Made by a program: the position numbers and the translations under genes. The notes under the pieces were generated by a model that was not told the origin of the DNA, did no database searches, and saw only the letters and a program-made list of their open reading frames with translations. 27,988 nt of DNA from CAYRMV01 sp964425255. GTDB lineage: Bacteria > Bacteroidota > Bacteroidia > Flavobacteriales_D > Crocinitomicaceae. Positions 14,134 to 22,398 of this stretch are shown piece after piece; the stretch's first letter is position 1, and each line of letters opens with the position of its first letter. The stretch lies in the NCBI GenBank assembly GCA_964425255.1, contig CAYRMV010000031.1, positions 1 to 27,988 on the forward strand, read 5' to 3'.

Positions 14134-15840
14134 TTGGAAAGATTTATCAATATCCTCATAATCGATGACAATCCGACGAATCAACGCGGGTTGAAAGAAA
14201 TATTGAATGGAAGCGGAAACAATGTCATTCTGTGTTCAAATGTCGATGAAGCACACGAAATTTTACATCAACGTGAAATCGGAATTTTGTTGATCAACAT
14301 CGATTCTCCTTTTTTTGGAGGATTAGAATTGCTGCAATCTCTGAAAGATGCGAGTGTAGCTAAGAATATTTACCGCATTGTTATCACCGAAAACTCGCGT
14401 TCAGGAGCCAATTTAGTGAAGGGTTTGAATGAAGGTGCAGTTGATTTTATTTCCAGGCCTTTCAATCCAAATTTGGTGAAAGCGAAAATGGAAGTGTATA
14501 AATCGATGTATTACAAAGATCAACGAATTGGTCAATTGTTACTCAATATTTTCCCTGAAAAAGTACTTGATGATTTAAATACTCATGGAAAATTCTCACC
14601 AAAACGGGTTGAAAAGGGCGTTGTTTTATTCACTGATTTTGTGAATTTCTCCCAAAAATCGAGAAACCTGAGTCCACTGAAGATTTTGAAAAAATTGGAG
14701 TACCATTTCACCAAATTTGATGAAATCACCGAGAAATATAAATTAGAAAAAATCAAAACCATTGGAGATTCTTACATGGCACTTGCTGGTGTAACAGAGG
14801 ATATGGGAGATCCAGAAATTCGCGCCTGTTTAGCTGCGTTGGAAATGAGAGATTTTATGCTCAACGAACGAAGTGCTGCGAAAGCAATGAAAAAAGATTT
14901 TTGGGAAATTCGAATCGGAATTCACGCGGGACCATTAGTCGCTGGGATTATCGGTACACGCAAATTTAATTTTGATGTTTGGGGAGATACGGTAAATATT
15001 GCAGCTCGAGCCGAACAATCATCCGAACCCAATAAAATACTTATAACCAAAGCATTGGTCGATGTTATTCAGCCTTATTTTGAGCTAACTCCGTTTGGAA
15101 ATGTAGAAATAAAAAAACGAGGTGGTTCACAGGAAATGTGTTGGTTAAACCGTTTAAAACCAGAAATGAGTCTCTACAATGAAGGGAAAATTGCAAACAA
15201 AACGATTTTAGAGAAAATTGGCTTACCGGTAGTTGATTTTAATCACATGCAAAAAGACATTCTTTTTCGATTAAAGTCCTCTCTTCCAGATGAATTGCTT
15301 TACCATGATTTATCTCACACTGTTAATGTAGAAAAAGCGGCAATTCGATTCGCAAAACTAGAAGGAGTCAGCGAATATGAAATCATTTTATTGAGGACAG
15401 CAGTATATTATCACGATGCTGGATTTTTAGTAACGTATCACAATAATGAATTGTTTGGAATTAAGTTAGCTCAAAACAACTTACCTAAATTCGGTTATTC
15501 AGAACAAGAAATCGAACTTATTTCTGGAATGATCGCTGCAACACAAAAACAGGTGAAACCAAAAACGTTGTTAGAGAAAATCATGTGTGATGCCGACCAC
15601 GATTATTTAGGAAGAGCCGATTATGAACATGTTGCCAAGAAATTGCGTTTGGAAATGGAAAACATGGGCGAATTTATGTCCGATTTGAATTGGATAGATT
15701 TTCAATTAGAATTTCTGGAAAATGTACACGAATTTTACACAGAAACAGCCAAAAATATTCGTCAAGCAGGGAAAGAAACACGCATTCAATCGTTAAAACA
15801 AGAGCGAAAAAAACTACTTGAATTGAATAAAACTGACTAA
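14134..15840 (+). CDS. Pseudo-receiver / class III adenylate cyclase / HD-domain fusion
   Basis: The 568-residue protein has three parts. A receiver-like domain (about 5-122) keeps D11/D12 but has Asn55 where the phospho-acceptor Asp should be and Arg108 in place of the conserved Lys. A class III cyclase domain (about 160-340) keeps metal Asp168 and Asp212, adenine-selecting Lys208 and Asp281, and catalytic Asn288 and Arg292, so adenylate cyclase activity is predicted. An HD-type domain follows (about 385-535; YHDLSHT, YYHDAGF, CDADHD). TTG at 14134 is the only possible start: an in-frame stop lies at 14122-14124 and later ATGs would cut into the receiver fold. It follows ispH by 33 bases. 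No kinase is nearby. Confidence 0.88.
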   Translation: MERFINILIIDDNPTNQRGLKEILNGSGNNVILCSNVDEAHEILHQREIGILLINIDSPFFGGLELLQSLKDASVAKNIYRIVITENSRSGANLVKGLNEGAVDFISRPFNPNLVKAKMEVYKSMYYKDQRIGQLLLNIFPEKVLDDLNTHGKFSPKRVEKGVVLFTDFVNFSQKSRNLSPLKILKKLEYHFTKFDEITEKYKLEKIKTIGDSYMALAGVTEDMGDPEIRACLAALEMRDFMLNERSAAKAMKKDFWEIRIGIHAGPLVAGIIGTRKFNFDVWGDTVNIAARAEQSSEPNKILITKALVDVIQPYFELTPFGNVEIKKRGGSQEMCWLNRLKPEMSLYNEGKIANKTILEKIGLPVVDFNHMQKDILFRLKSSLPDELLYHDLSHTVNVEKAAIRFAKLEGVSEYEIILLRTAVYYHDAGFLVTYHNNELFGIKLAQNNLPKFGYSEQEIELISGMIAATQKQVKPKTLLEKIMCDADHDYLGRADYEHVAKKLRLEMENMGEFMSDLNWIDFQLEFLENVHEFYTETAKNIRQAGKETRIQSLKQERKKLLELNKTD

Positions 15841-15846
15841 AAATAA

Positions 15847-15875
15847 AAAACCGCCTCTGTTTTCAGAAACGGTTT
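15847..15875 (+). terminator. Possible terminator after the cyclase gene
   Basis: AACCG..TCTG pairs with CAGA..CGGTT around TTTT with a two-base internal mismatch, starting a few bases after the stop and preceded by an A run. The trailing T run is only three bases. It may serve the convergent coiled-coil gene too. Confidence 0.45.
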
Positions 15876-15908
15876 CGTAGTATGAAGTTTATGTTTGGTG
15901 TATTTATT

Positions 15909-16289
15909 TTACATCCATTTTGTGAAAAATCCATTCATCTCTTGACGCAATTGATTAAAATTATTTTCAAATCCATCCACCAATTCGCGTTCTTTTTCGT
16001 GGTATTCAACACTTCTTCGGTCAACTGCAGTTTCATTTTCTAGTATTTCTGCCTCCAAACGGTTTTCATCTTGTTTGACAGCATGCCGAATTTCATCGAT
16101 GTTGTTTTTCTGAATAATCAATTGATTTTGAAAACGTTCAACTAGCATTAAACAATCAGGTGCAGTGTTTTTATTTGCTACTTCTTCTAGCCTTCCAGTT
16201 AGAATTTGAATTTCTTCTTTGTAAAACGCTAAACGCTTTAGAAAATCAACGTTTTCTTCGTGTTGTGTGTAAATTTTTGCTGTATCCAT
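15909..16289 (-). CDS. Small coiled-coil protein of unknown function
   Basis: The 126-residue product is almost wholly helical and charged, with heptad-like stretches (FLKRLAFYKEEIQILTGRLEEV; QLIIQKNNIDEIRHAVKQDENRLEAEI). It has no signal peptide, no membrane helix and no known motif, so it is a cytoplasmic coiled-coil protein. It has a clean TAnnTTTG box 19 bases upstream and is convergent with the cyclase gene. A role in scaffolding or binding is only a guess. Confidence 0.7.
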   Translation of the reverse strand: MDTAKIYTQHEENVDFLKRLAFYKEEIQILTGRLEEVANKNTAPDCLMLVERFQNQLIIQKNNIDEIRHAVKQDENRLEAEILENETAVDRRSVEYHEKERELVDGFENNFNQLRQEMNGFFTKWM

Positions 16290-16308
16290 GTTTCTCTGTT
16301 TTATAGAA

Positions 16309-16316
16309 CAAATGTA
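16309..16316 (-). promoter_or_regulatory. Predicted -7 box of the small coiled-coil gene
   Basis: Minus-strand TACATTTG matches TAnnTTTG, 19 bases before the ATG at 16289. No spaced -33 TTG is seen. Confidence 0.5.
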
Positions 16317-16490
16317 GGTATCTAAAAACGCTAAAAACAGAAGTCAAATCAGTAAAATTTATGACCTTAATCAGGATAATTGTCTCAGAATAAATGGAAA
16401 GAATCAAATTGGCCAAACGACTAAAGCTGCATGAAAAATAGGATTACAAAGAAAACAAACGATGGAGAAAAAAACATCCTAAAAATTCCG

Positions 16491-16498
16491 TAATTTCG
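16491..16498 (+). promoter_or_regulatory. Possible -7 box of the DUF1015-yggS operon
   Basis: TAATTTCG is one base off TAnnTTTG and lies 19 bases before the ATG at 16518. The 16290-16517 gap holds no other feature apart from a 15-residue open frame that I do not call. Confidence 0.35.
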
Positions 16499-16517
16499 TA
16501 CTTGCAAAAATCGAAAA

Positions 16518-17756
16518 ATGGCAAAAATAAAGGCGTTCAAAGCGATTCGTCCAACAAGAGATAAAGCACATTTGGTGGCTACTCGCCCTGTTTATACGTA
16601 TAAAAAAAATATACTTAAAGCGAAATTGGAGGAAAATCCATTTACATTTATTCGGATCATTCACCCTGAGTTTCAGTCTTCAATTAAAACAAAACCCAAT
16701 TCGAAAGAACGTTTTAAACACGTAAAAGAACAATTTGACGTTTTTTGTGAAAACGGGATTTTAATTCAAGATCAAGAAGAAAGCATCTATTTGTATCGCC
16801 AAACGAAAGATAATCATGCTTATTTGGGTGTGATAGCCGGAGCAAGTGTGGATGAATATAAACAAGATTTGATTAAAAAACACGAAGCTACGCTTACATC
16901 GCGCGAGGAAATGTTTACCAATTACCTCGATATAGTTGGCTTTAATGCGGAACCGGTGCTTCTATCCTATCCACATCAACCAAATATTGCTGCATTGCTT
17001 TCTGATTTTACACAAGGCCGACCGGAATATGAATTCTCAACTACCGACATGGTTAAGCATGAATTGTGGGTGTTGAATTCTACCGAAAGCAAGATGGTCC
17101 AAAATGCGTTTGAACAAATTGAAGCGACTTACATTGCAGATGGACATCATCGTTCAGCATCTTCTACCCGACTTTTCGATCGGATTGAACAAAGAGGTTC
17201 GAATCAAAATGGAACAAATCACGCATACTTTTTAGCTTTCTTAATTGATGAATCTTTACTTCAAATAGTTGAGTTTAATCGATTGGTTCATAGTTTAAAT
17301 GGCAAAAATAGTGAGACACTAATCCAAGAATTACGAGCTTCTTTTGATATAGAGATTTTACCACATGCTTGCCAACCAACCAAGCAACATGAAATTCACA
17401 TGAATCTGAGAGGTTCTTGGTACAAACTTACATGCAAGACTCACATAATTAATGAAAATGATCCGGTTGCTTGTTTGGATCCGGAGATTTTAACCCAGTT
17501 TATTTTAACTCCACTTTTAGGAATAAAAGACCTGAAAACTGATGCGAACATTGAGTTTGTAGCAGGTGTTTTAGGTTTGAATGCCATTTCAGACCCGATT
17601 TCGTCAGGTAAAGCAGAAGTGGGTTTTGTTTTACATCCTGTAACCATGGATCAAGTGAAAGCAGTTGCTGACAATCAACTTATTATGCCCCCAAAATCAA
17701 CTTGGGTAGAGCCAAAATTACGCAGTGGACTAACTATATATTCTATTGAAGAATGA
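16518..17756 (+). CDS. DUF1015 domain protein
   Basis: The 412-residue cytoplasmic protein has the DUF1015 hallmarks: an N-terminal AFKAIRPTRDKAHLVATRPV, a middle FTFIRIIHPEF, the highly conserved YIADGHHRSAS, and a C-terminal part ending near LIMPPKSTW. Family knowledge: DUF1015 proteins are widespread in Bacteroidota, Firmicutes and others, often near serine-biosynthesis or PLP-related genes; their biochemical function is not established. Its stop overlaps the yggS start by four bases (ATGA), so the two are translationally coupled, which hints at a shared link with PLP or amino-acid metabolism (inference). Confidence 0.92.
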   Translation: MAKIKAFKAIRPTRDKAHLVATRPVYTYKKNILKAKLEENPFTFIRIIHPEFQSSIKTKPNSKERFKHVKEQFDVFCENGILIQDQEESIYLYRQTKDNHAYLGVIAGASVDEYKQDLIKKHEATLTSREEMFTNYLDIVGFNAEPVLLSYPHQPNIAALLSDFTQGRPEYEFSTTDMVKHELWVLNSTESKMVQNAFEQIEATYIADGHHRSASSTRLFDRIEQRGSNQNGTNHAYFLAFLIDESLLQIVEFNRLVHSLNGKNSETLIQELRASFDIEILPHACQPTKQHEIHMNLRGSWYKLTCKTHIINENDPVACLDPEILTQFILTPLLGIKDLKTDANIEFVAGVLGLNAISDPISSGKAEVGFVLHPVTMDQVKAVADNQLIMPPKSTWVEPKLRSGLTIYSIEE

Positions 17757-18412
17757 TACAAGAAGCTCTCAAATCAATTCAACAAAACATCCCTGATTCG
17801 GTCACTTTGATTGCTGTTTCAAAAACAAAACCTGTTTCTGCCATTGAAGAAGCATATCAAGCAGGACAAAGGCATTTTGGCGAAAACAAAGTACAAGAAT
17901 TAGTTGATAAACAAGCTAAATTACCAGCTGATATACAGTGGCATTTGATTGGACATTTGCAGACAAACAAAGTCAAATACATAGCACCTTTTGTTCATTT
18001 AATTCATGCCGTTGATAGTTTGAAATTACTGAAGGAAATCAACAAAGAAGCGAAGAAAAACGAGCGAATTATTGATGTTTTACTTCAATTCCATATCGCA
18101 TCAGAAGAAACAAAATTTGGATTGTCATTTGATGAAGCAAAGGAAATCCTTGAAAGTAGGGATTTCATCGAAATGGAAAATGTACGTATTTGTGGAGTGA
18201 TGGGGATGGCCACTTTCACCGAGGATGAAGAAATCATTCAAGACGAATTTCGAACGCTTCACAACTATTTTTTACTGTTAAAAAGTCATTATTTCAAATT
18301 CAATGACGACTTTAAAGAAATCTCGATGGGTATGAGCGGAGATTATTTATTGGCTATTGAAGAAGGAAGTACGATGGTTCGCGTTGGTAGTTCGATTTTT
18401 GGTGAGCGCTAA
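17753..18412 (+). CDS. yggS: YggS-family PLP-binding protein (PLP homeostasis)
   Basis: The 219-residue protein is a single-domain alanine-racemase-like barrel that binds pyridoxal phosphate without known racemase activity; it helps keep free PLP balanced in the cytoplasm (YggS/YBL036C/PLPBP family). The PLP Lys is K24 in LIAVSKTKP. GENKVQE, WHLIGHLQTNKVKY and SMGMSGDY follow in the usual order. Translation is coupled to the DUF1015 gene in front. Its stop overlaps the stop of the opposite response-regulator gene by four bases. Confidence 0.95.
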   Translation: MIQEALKSIQQNIPDSVTLIAVSKTKPVSAIEEAYQAGQRHFGENKVQELVDKQAKLPADIQWHLIGHLQTNKVKYIAPFVHLIHAVDSLKLLKEINKEAKKNERIIDVLLQFHIASEETKFGLSFDEAKEILESRDFIEMENVRICGVMGMATFTEDEEIIQDEFRTLHNYFLLLKSHYFKFNDDFKEISMGMSGDYLLAIEEGSTMVRVGSSIFGER

Positions 18413-19083
18413 GATTCAGCTGCAAATAAGAATTTATTGGGACTGACTAAGTTCATTTTCACAGCATACATCACAATTCCAGCGGTGTTTTTAACTCCCA
18501 ACTTCGACATGATGTTTTTTCGGTGTGTATTCACCGTATGATTACTTAAAAAGAGGTGCTCGGCAATTTGAACATTTGTTAAACCTTCTGCGATCAAGGT
18601 GATAATTTCAGATTCTCGGTCTGATAATAGAATGGGTTCGCACGTAAACGAATCTAAATCTAAATCATTCACATCGATCGATGCTTTTTGAATTGTTTCT
18701 AAAATTTGACCGCAAAAGAATTTGTTCCCTTTTGCGGTTTCTTTTACAGAATCTATAATTTCTGTGATATCACAGTCTTTCTTTACATAACTTTTTACAC
18801 CGCTTCTCAGAGCATTCACCAATGTTTGTGCTGTTTGATCTGGAGTAATTGCGACCATTTTCAAATCACTCTGAACTTGAAGCACTTGTGGAATAACATC
18901 AATACTAAAGTCTGGTGCAGTGTAATCAATTAAAACAACATTTACTTCAAAATTTTTGATCAATTCGATCAATTCTTGATTGGAAGTAGCTTCACCAATG
19001 ATTTCTAATTTTGGAATCTGCTGTAAAACTGCTCGCATTCCAATACGAATCAGGTTATTACTGTCTGCCAAAACAACTTTCAT
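18409..19083 (-). CDS. Orphan NarL/FixJ-type response regulator
   Basis: The 224-residue protein has an N-terminal receiver (1-120) and a C-terminal LuxR-type helix-turn-helix (about 155-212; LSDRESEIITLIAEGLTNVQIA, HTVNTHRKNIMSKLGV). The phospho-acceptor is Asp53 (VLIDYTAP), with the switch Thr in VAITPD and the conserved Lys in SYVKKD; the metal-binding pair is reduced to Asp7-Ser8. So it should be phosphorylatable, though with one acidic residue missing. No histidine kinase gene lies in the window, so its partner is elsewhere. It has a -7 box at 19109-19116. Confidence 0.93.
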   Translation of the reverse strand: MKVVLADSNNLIRIGMRAVLQQIPKLEIIGEATSNQELIELIKNFEVNVVLIDYTAPDFSIDVIPQVLQVQSDLKMVAITPDQTAQTLVNALRSGVKSYVKKDCDITEIIDSVKETAKGNKFFCGQILETIQKASIDVNDLDLDSFTCEPILLSDRESEIITLIAEGLTNVQIAEHLFLSNHTVNTHRKNIMSKLGVKNTAGIVMYAVKMNLVSPNKFLFAAES

Positions 19084-19108
19084 TTATTTAGACTTAATAT
19101 TAATTATA

Positions 19109-19116
19109 CAAATATA
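19109..19116 (-). promoter_or_regulatory. Predicted -7 box of the response-regulator gene
   Basis: Minus-strand TATATTTG matches TAnnTTTG, 25 bases before the ATG at 19083. Confidence 0.5.
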
Positions 19117-19129
19117 AGATATTTAAAGT

Positions 19130-19453
19130 CTAGTTAGAAGGTATTGAACTGATAAAAGAGAAAATGATGACAAAATAAATCACATAAAATAAAATTACAA
19201 ACAGAGACAAGCACGTACCGATAATGCTACAAATGTATCCTGCTTTAGCTGTTTTGTAGGAATTTTCATACATACTTGGGTTTTCTAAATACAGTTTTTT
19301 GTCTCCTTTGTGTAACACGATTCCGATGATACCAAAGATAAAACCTGGAAAACACAAAACGATGGATAAAATACCTAATACCAAAGTTGCTGTTGCATTA
19401 GGTAAGGTTTTGGGGCTTTGATATTGGGTGGAATCTAATTGTTGATCTAACAT
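19130..19453 (-). CDS. Small membrane protein, CCC-motif/DUF4190-like
   Basis: Starting at the ATG at 19453 (MLDQQLDSTQYQ) the product has 107 residues: a polar N-terminus, a hairpin of hydrophobic segments around ATATLVLGILSIVLCFPGFIFGIIGIVL, a loop with KLYLENPSMYENSYKTAKAGY, and a C-terminal hydrophobic pair. This pattern fits the Bacteroidota 'CCC motif' membrane proteins, though only one Cys remains in the first helix region. The longer frame beginning at 19486 is rejected because its first codons lie inside a terminator hairpin. Inner membrane; function unknown. Confidence 0.8.
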   Translation of the reverse strand: MLDQQLDSTQYQSPKTLPNATATLVLGILSIVLCFPGFIFGIIGIVLHKGDKKLYLENPSMYENSYKTAKAGYICSIIGTCLSLFVILFYVIYFVIIFSFISSIPSN

Positions 19454-19470
19454 ATAAATAGTATTAAATA

Positions 19471-19499
19471 AAAAAAGTCCTTCCAAGAAGGAAGGACTT
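19471..19499 (-). terminator. Intrinsic terminator between the two small membrane-protein genes
   Basis: AAGTCCTTCC (19475-19484) pairs perfectly with GGAAGGACTT (19490-19499), loop of five, followed on the minus strand by a T run. It ends the gene at 19519-19920. Confidence 0.88.
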
Positions 19500-19518
19500 A
19501 AAACAAACCAATTGAATA

Positions 19519-19920
19519 TTATTCTCCTAATTCTTTTTCAAGTTCTTTTTGCAATTCTTTAGAGAATTGGTCACGGAACTCATCACCACCTGCTTCGTCG
19601 ATAACTGCAGAAGCAGCGCTCAAACCTAAAACTAGAATGATAGAGTAAATTGTAGCTACTATACCGATGATCATACCTGCAATTCCTAAACCTTTTTTAC
19701 CACCTGTTTTACCAAGTTTAGACATACCCATCACAGAAAGGATAATACTAGCGATACAAAGTACCAACCAAAGATACATTAAGATTGCACTTCCACCAGC
19801 AGCGATTGATAAAGCAGCAATTGCAGCAATCCATGATGATAATAATAAACCTACTAAGGACAAAACAAATCCTCCAATTGCTAATCCCTTTCCTTGAGGG
19901 GCACTGTTCATTTCAGACAT
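19519..19920 (-). CDS. Small multi-helix membrane protein, DUF4190-like
   Basis: From the ATG at 19920 (MSEMNSAPQGKG) the product has 133 residues. There are about four hydrophobic segments (around LAIGGFVLSLVGLLL, IAAIAALSIAAGGSAILMYLWLVLCIASIILSV in two parts, and GIAGMIIGIVATIYSIILVLGL) with the repeated Gly-rich pattern of DUF4190-like proteins. The acidic/basic C-terminal tail (EFRDQFSKELQKELEKEL) is helical. The longer start at 19947 is rejected because it would lie within the -7 box at 19945-19952. Inner membrane, role unknown; it resembles its downstream neighbour in architecture. Confidence 0.8.
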   Translation of the reverse strand: MSEMNSAPQGKGLAIGGFVLSLVGLLLSSWIAAIAALSIAAGGSAILMYLWLVLCIASIILSVMGMSKLGKTGGKKGLGIAGMIIGIVATIYSIILVLGLSAASAVIDEAGGDEFRDQFSKELQKELEKELGE

Positions 19921-19944
19921 AATGATTATTTTATAGTTACGGCC

Positions 19945-19952
19945 CAAAAGTA
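19945..19952 (-). promoter_or_regulatory. Predicted -7 box of the DUF4190-like gene
   Basis: Minus-strand TACTTTTG matches TAnnTTTG, 24 bases before the ATG at 19920. It supports the shorter start. The gap from here to 20202 is AT-rich and holds only a short palindrome, TAAATCGATTTA (20041-20052). Confidence 0.5.
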
Positions 19953-20202
19953 TGTTTTTCTGTTAAAGTGAATGATATTTAATTTAACTTTTTTTTACAA
20001 ATATCGATTACGTTTATCAAACAACCTTTTTCATTGAAAATAAATCGATTTAAAACGAATATTGATAATGAACAATTTTATTCAATTTAATTAGAAAAGA
20101 TTTAATAGTTGAAAAATCGATCGAAAATTGTCTATTTCTTTTTTGAGCAAAAAATGTTAATTGAACTCGATATAAGTCATATTTTACCGACCTTTGCACC
20201 AG

Positions 20203-22329
20203 ATGGAATCTTTTTTAAATAGACAAGTTTCGGCTTGGAAAAAATTTATTCTAAGCCAGTATTTTTACGATGGACTAAAAATTACTTTGGCTGTTATTTT
20301 ACCCGCTATTGTTGCTTTTCAATTAGATTCTTTAGCTATTGGAGTTACCATTTCATTGGGTTCTTTGTTAACTAGCGTTTCGGACACACCTGGGCCGGAG
20401 ATACATCGAAGAAATGCAATGCTAGCAACGATTTTTTTCCTATTTGCTAACGCAGTAATTATTGGATATTCAAATCAATCACCTTGGTTGTTATTTATTC
20501 TGATTCCAAGCTTGTGTTTGTTCTTTTCTTTATTCACGGTTTATGGATCCCGTGCTTCTTCTGTCGGAATAGCTTCTCTCTTGGCAATGGTGGTTACGCT
20601 AGATCAAGTGATGAATGTCAGTCAAATTTGGATTCATGCCTTGTATTTGTTGCTTGGTGGAATGTTTTATTTTTCATTGAGTTTGATTTTAACTCGAGTA
20701 TTTCCATACAGACCTGCAGAACAAATTTTGGGTGAAACAATTCAATTAGTAGCTGAAAATTTACAAGTTCGATCTAAGTTCTATTTGAATAATACCCAAC
20801 TAGAAGAGAAATACACGGAATTAATTGCCCAACAAGCAAAGGTCAATCAGTCCTTCGAACAAGTGAGAGAACTCTTGTTTAAAACAAGACAAATCCTCAA
20901 AGATTCAAGTGCACAAGGAAATCGATTGATTATGACTTTTATTGAATTGGTAGATTTATATGAACAAACGAATGAAAAGCACGTCGATTATGAGGCGATT
21001 CATGCTGATTTTGATAAACAACGCGTTTTACCATTATTTCATGATGCCATTCAACAGATTGCTACTCATTTAGAATATATCGGGACATGTATCCACAACC
21101 ATGAAACACCAAACAAACAAGAGGTTGATATTCAATCGATACAAGAGTTAAATCAAGTAATAGAAAGTCTTAGTAAAGAACATACAACTGTTTTTAGTCT
21201 GAAGAAAATTTACTTGAATTTAATTAACATCAGAAACAGTGTCATTCGGATGTATGAATATCAAATTGATGCGATTCATGTCCCCAATGAAAGGCGAAAA
21301 GAATTACACCGATTTACATCACATGTTGCTTTAGATGTAAATCTCTTTGTGGAAAACTTCTCATTTAAGTCATCTGTTTTCAGACATAGTCTACGCGTAT
21401 CTATTGTAGCAGGTTTAGCTTATTTGTTTACTCAAACATTTTACAATGCTCCTTTTAGTTATTGGATATTGTTGACCGTAATCGTCATCATGAAACCCGG
21501 ATTTAGTCAAACGAAGCAAAAAAATAAAGAACGCATTATAGGTACTGTTTTAGGTGGTTTGATCGGAGTCAGTCTCTTGCATTTTGTGGATACGGTCAAT
21601 GCTAAATTTGCTTTATTGTTACTGTTTATGTTATTGACTTACAGTTTAACTCGTGTGAATTACACCTACAGTGTTTTCTTTATGACGCCTTTCATTTTAT
21701 TTGCTTTCAGTTTTTTAGGACATGAAAACGATGTCTTATTGGCGAAAGAGCGAATTCTAGATACTGTAATCGCCGTAGGCTTATCTTGGGGAGCAAGTTG
21801 GGTTCTTTTCCCTAATTGGGAAGCGTTCAATCTTCGTAAAAACCTGGTTTTGATGGTTCAGAAAAATTGGAATTACTTTGAACAGGTTTTGACATACTCA
21901 TTGCATGATTTATCCAAACAAGCCAATTATCGTGTAGCTAGAAAAGAAAGTTATGTTGCCATTTCGAACGCTACATCTACCTTACAACGAATGCTTGGAG
22001 AACCTAAAAGCAAGCAGAAAAGTGTGAATGAAGTCAATAAATTGATTTTGTTGAATAATATTTTCAATGCACATTTAGCTGCAATGATGCTAGATGTTCG
22101 TACAAAAAATGAAGCTCCAGCCATCACGGAAAAAAGTTATCGAAAATTGCTAAACGCCTTTTCTCATTCTATGGAGTATTTGGATGATACCTTAGTTGTT
22201 GATCTCAAAAAGAAGAACGATTGGAACGAAATAGACCACGAATTAATTCCTGGAATGCTTGTCATTGTGAAAGACATGAAGAAAATTATTGCTTCATTGG
22301 AAAATGAACCTGATAAAAACGCAAATTAA
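20203..22329 (+). CDS. FUSC/YccS-family membrane protein
   Basis: The 708-residue protein has the split layout of the YccS/YhfK/FUSC family (aromatic-acid exporter-like). An N-terminal block of about six membrane helices (25-165, including GLKITLAVILPAIVAFQLD and DTPGPEIHRRNAM) leads to a long cytoplasmic helical domain (about 170-390). A second helix block follows (about 400-535, FSYWILLTVIVIMKPGFSQT and RIIGTVLGGLIGV), then a cytoplasmic tail. FUSC members are linked to efflux of aromatic acids, but the substrate is unknown. I start at the ATG at 20203 rather than the TTG three codons upstream. It stands alone. Confidence 0.9.
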   Translation: MESFLNRQVSAWKKFILSQYFYDGLKITLAVILPAIVAFQLDSLAIGVTISLGSLLTSVSDTPGPEIHRRNAMLATIFFLFANAVIIGYSNQSPWLLFILIPSLCLFFSLFTVYGSRASSVGIASLLAMVVTLDQVMNVSQIWIHALYLLLGGMFYFSLSLILTRVFPYRPAEQILGETIQLVAENLQVRSKFYLNNTQLEEKYTELIAQQAKVNQSFEQVRELLFKTRQILKDSSAQGNRLIMTFIELVDLYEQTNEKHVDYEAIHADFDKQRVLPLFHDAIQQIATHLEYIGTCIHNHETPNKQEVDIQSIQELNQVIESLSKEHTTVFSLKKIYLNLINIRNSVIRMYEYQIDAIHVPNERRKELHRFTSHVALDVNLFVENFSFKSSVFRHSLRVSIVAGLAYLFTQTFYNAPFSYWILLTVIVIMKPGFSQTKQKNKERIIGTVLGGLIGVSLLHFVDTVNAKFALLLLFMLLTYSLTRVNYTYSVFFMTPFILFAFSFLGHENDVLLAKERILDTVIAVGLSWGASWVLFPNWEAFNLRKNLVLMVQKNWNYFEQVLTYSLHDLSKQANYRVARKESYVAISNATSTLQRMLGEPKSKQKSVNEVNKLILLNNIFNAHLAAMMLDVRTKNEAPAITEKSYRKLLNAFSHSMEYLDDTLVVDLKKKNDWNEIDHELIPGMLVIVKDMKKIIASLENEPDKNAN

Positions 22330-22359
22330 TTGTGGTTTTTTTTTGAGTTTAACGTTACT

Positions 22360-22376
22360 TTTCAATCAAATTGAAA
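22360..22376. promoter_or_regulatory. Palindrome beside the promoter of the 22399-rarA operon
   Basis: TTTCAAT-CAA-ATTGAAA is a perfect seven-base inverted repeat ending one base before the -7 box TATATTTG (22378-22385). The position suits a repressor or activator site; the binding protein is unknown. Confidence 0.35.
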
Positions 22377-22377
22377 T

Positions 22378-22385
22378 TATATTTG
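22378..22385 (+). promoter_or_regulatory. Predicted -7 box of the 22399-rarA-acyltransferase operon
   Basis: TATATTTG matches TAnnTTTG, 13 bases before the ATG at 22399, implying a leader of only a few bases. Confidence 0.5.
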
Positions 22386-22398
22386 TAAAAACGATAAA

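Noticed and set aside
16394..16441. Fifteen-residue open frame (MERIKLAKRLKLHEK) in the gap before the DUF1015 gene
   Set aside because: Too short, no promoter or ribosome signal of its own, and nothing to tell it from chance.
19454..19486. Eleven extra N-terminal residues on the small CCC-type membrane protein
   Set aside because: They are encoded inside the terminator hairpin of the upstream gene; the ATG at 19453 fits the family better.
20041..20052. Perfect palindrome TAAATCGATTTA in the gap before the FUSC gene
   Set aside because: A short AT-rich palindrome, not placed against a clear promoter box; likely chance. Similar ATCGAT strings occur through the gap.
20194..20202. TTG start of the FUSC protein three codons upstream
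   Set aside because: An ATG follows at 20203, and a CTTTG-type promoter-like string covers the TTG.
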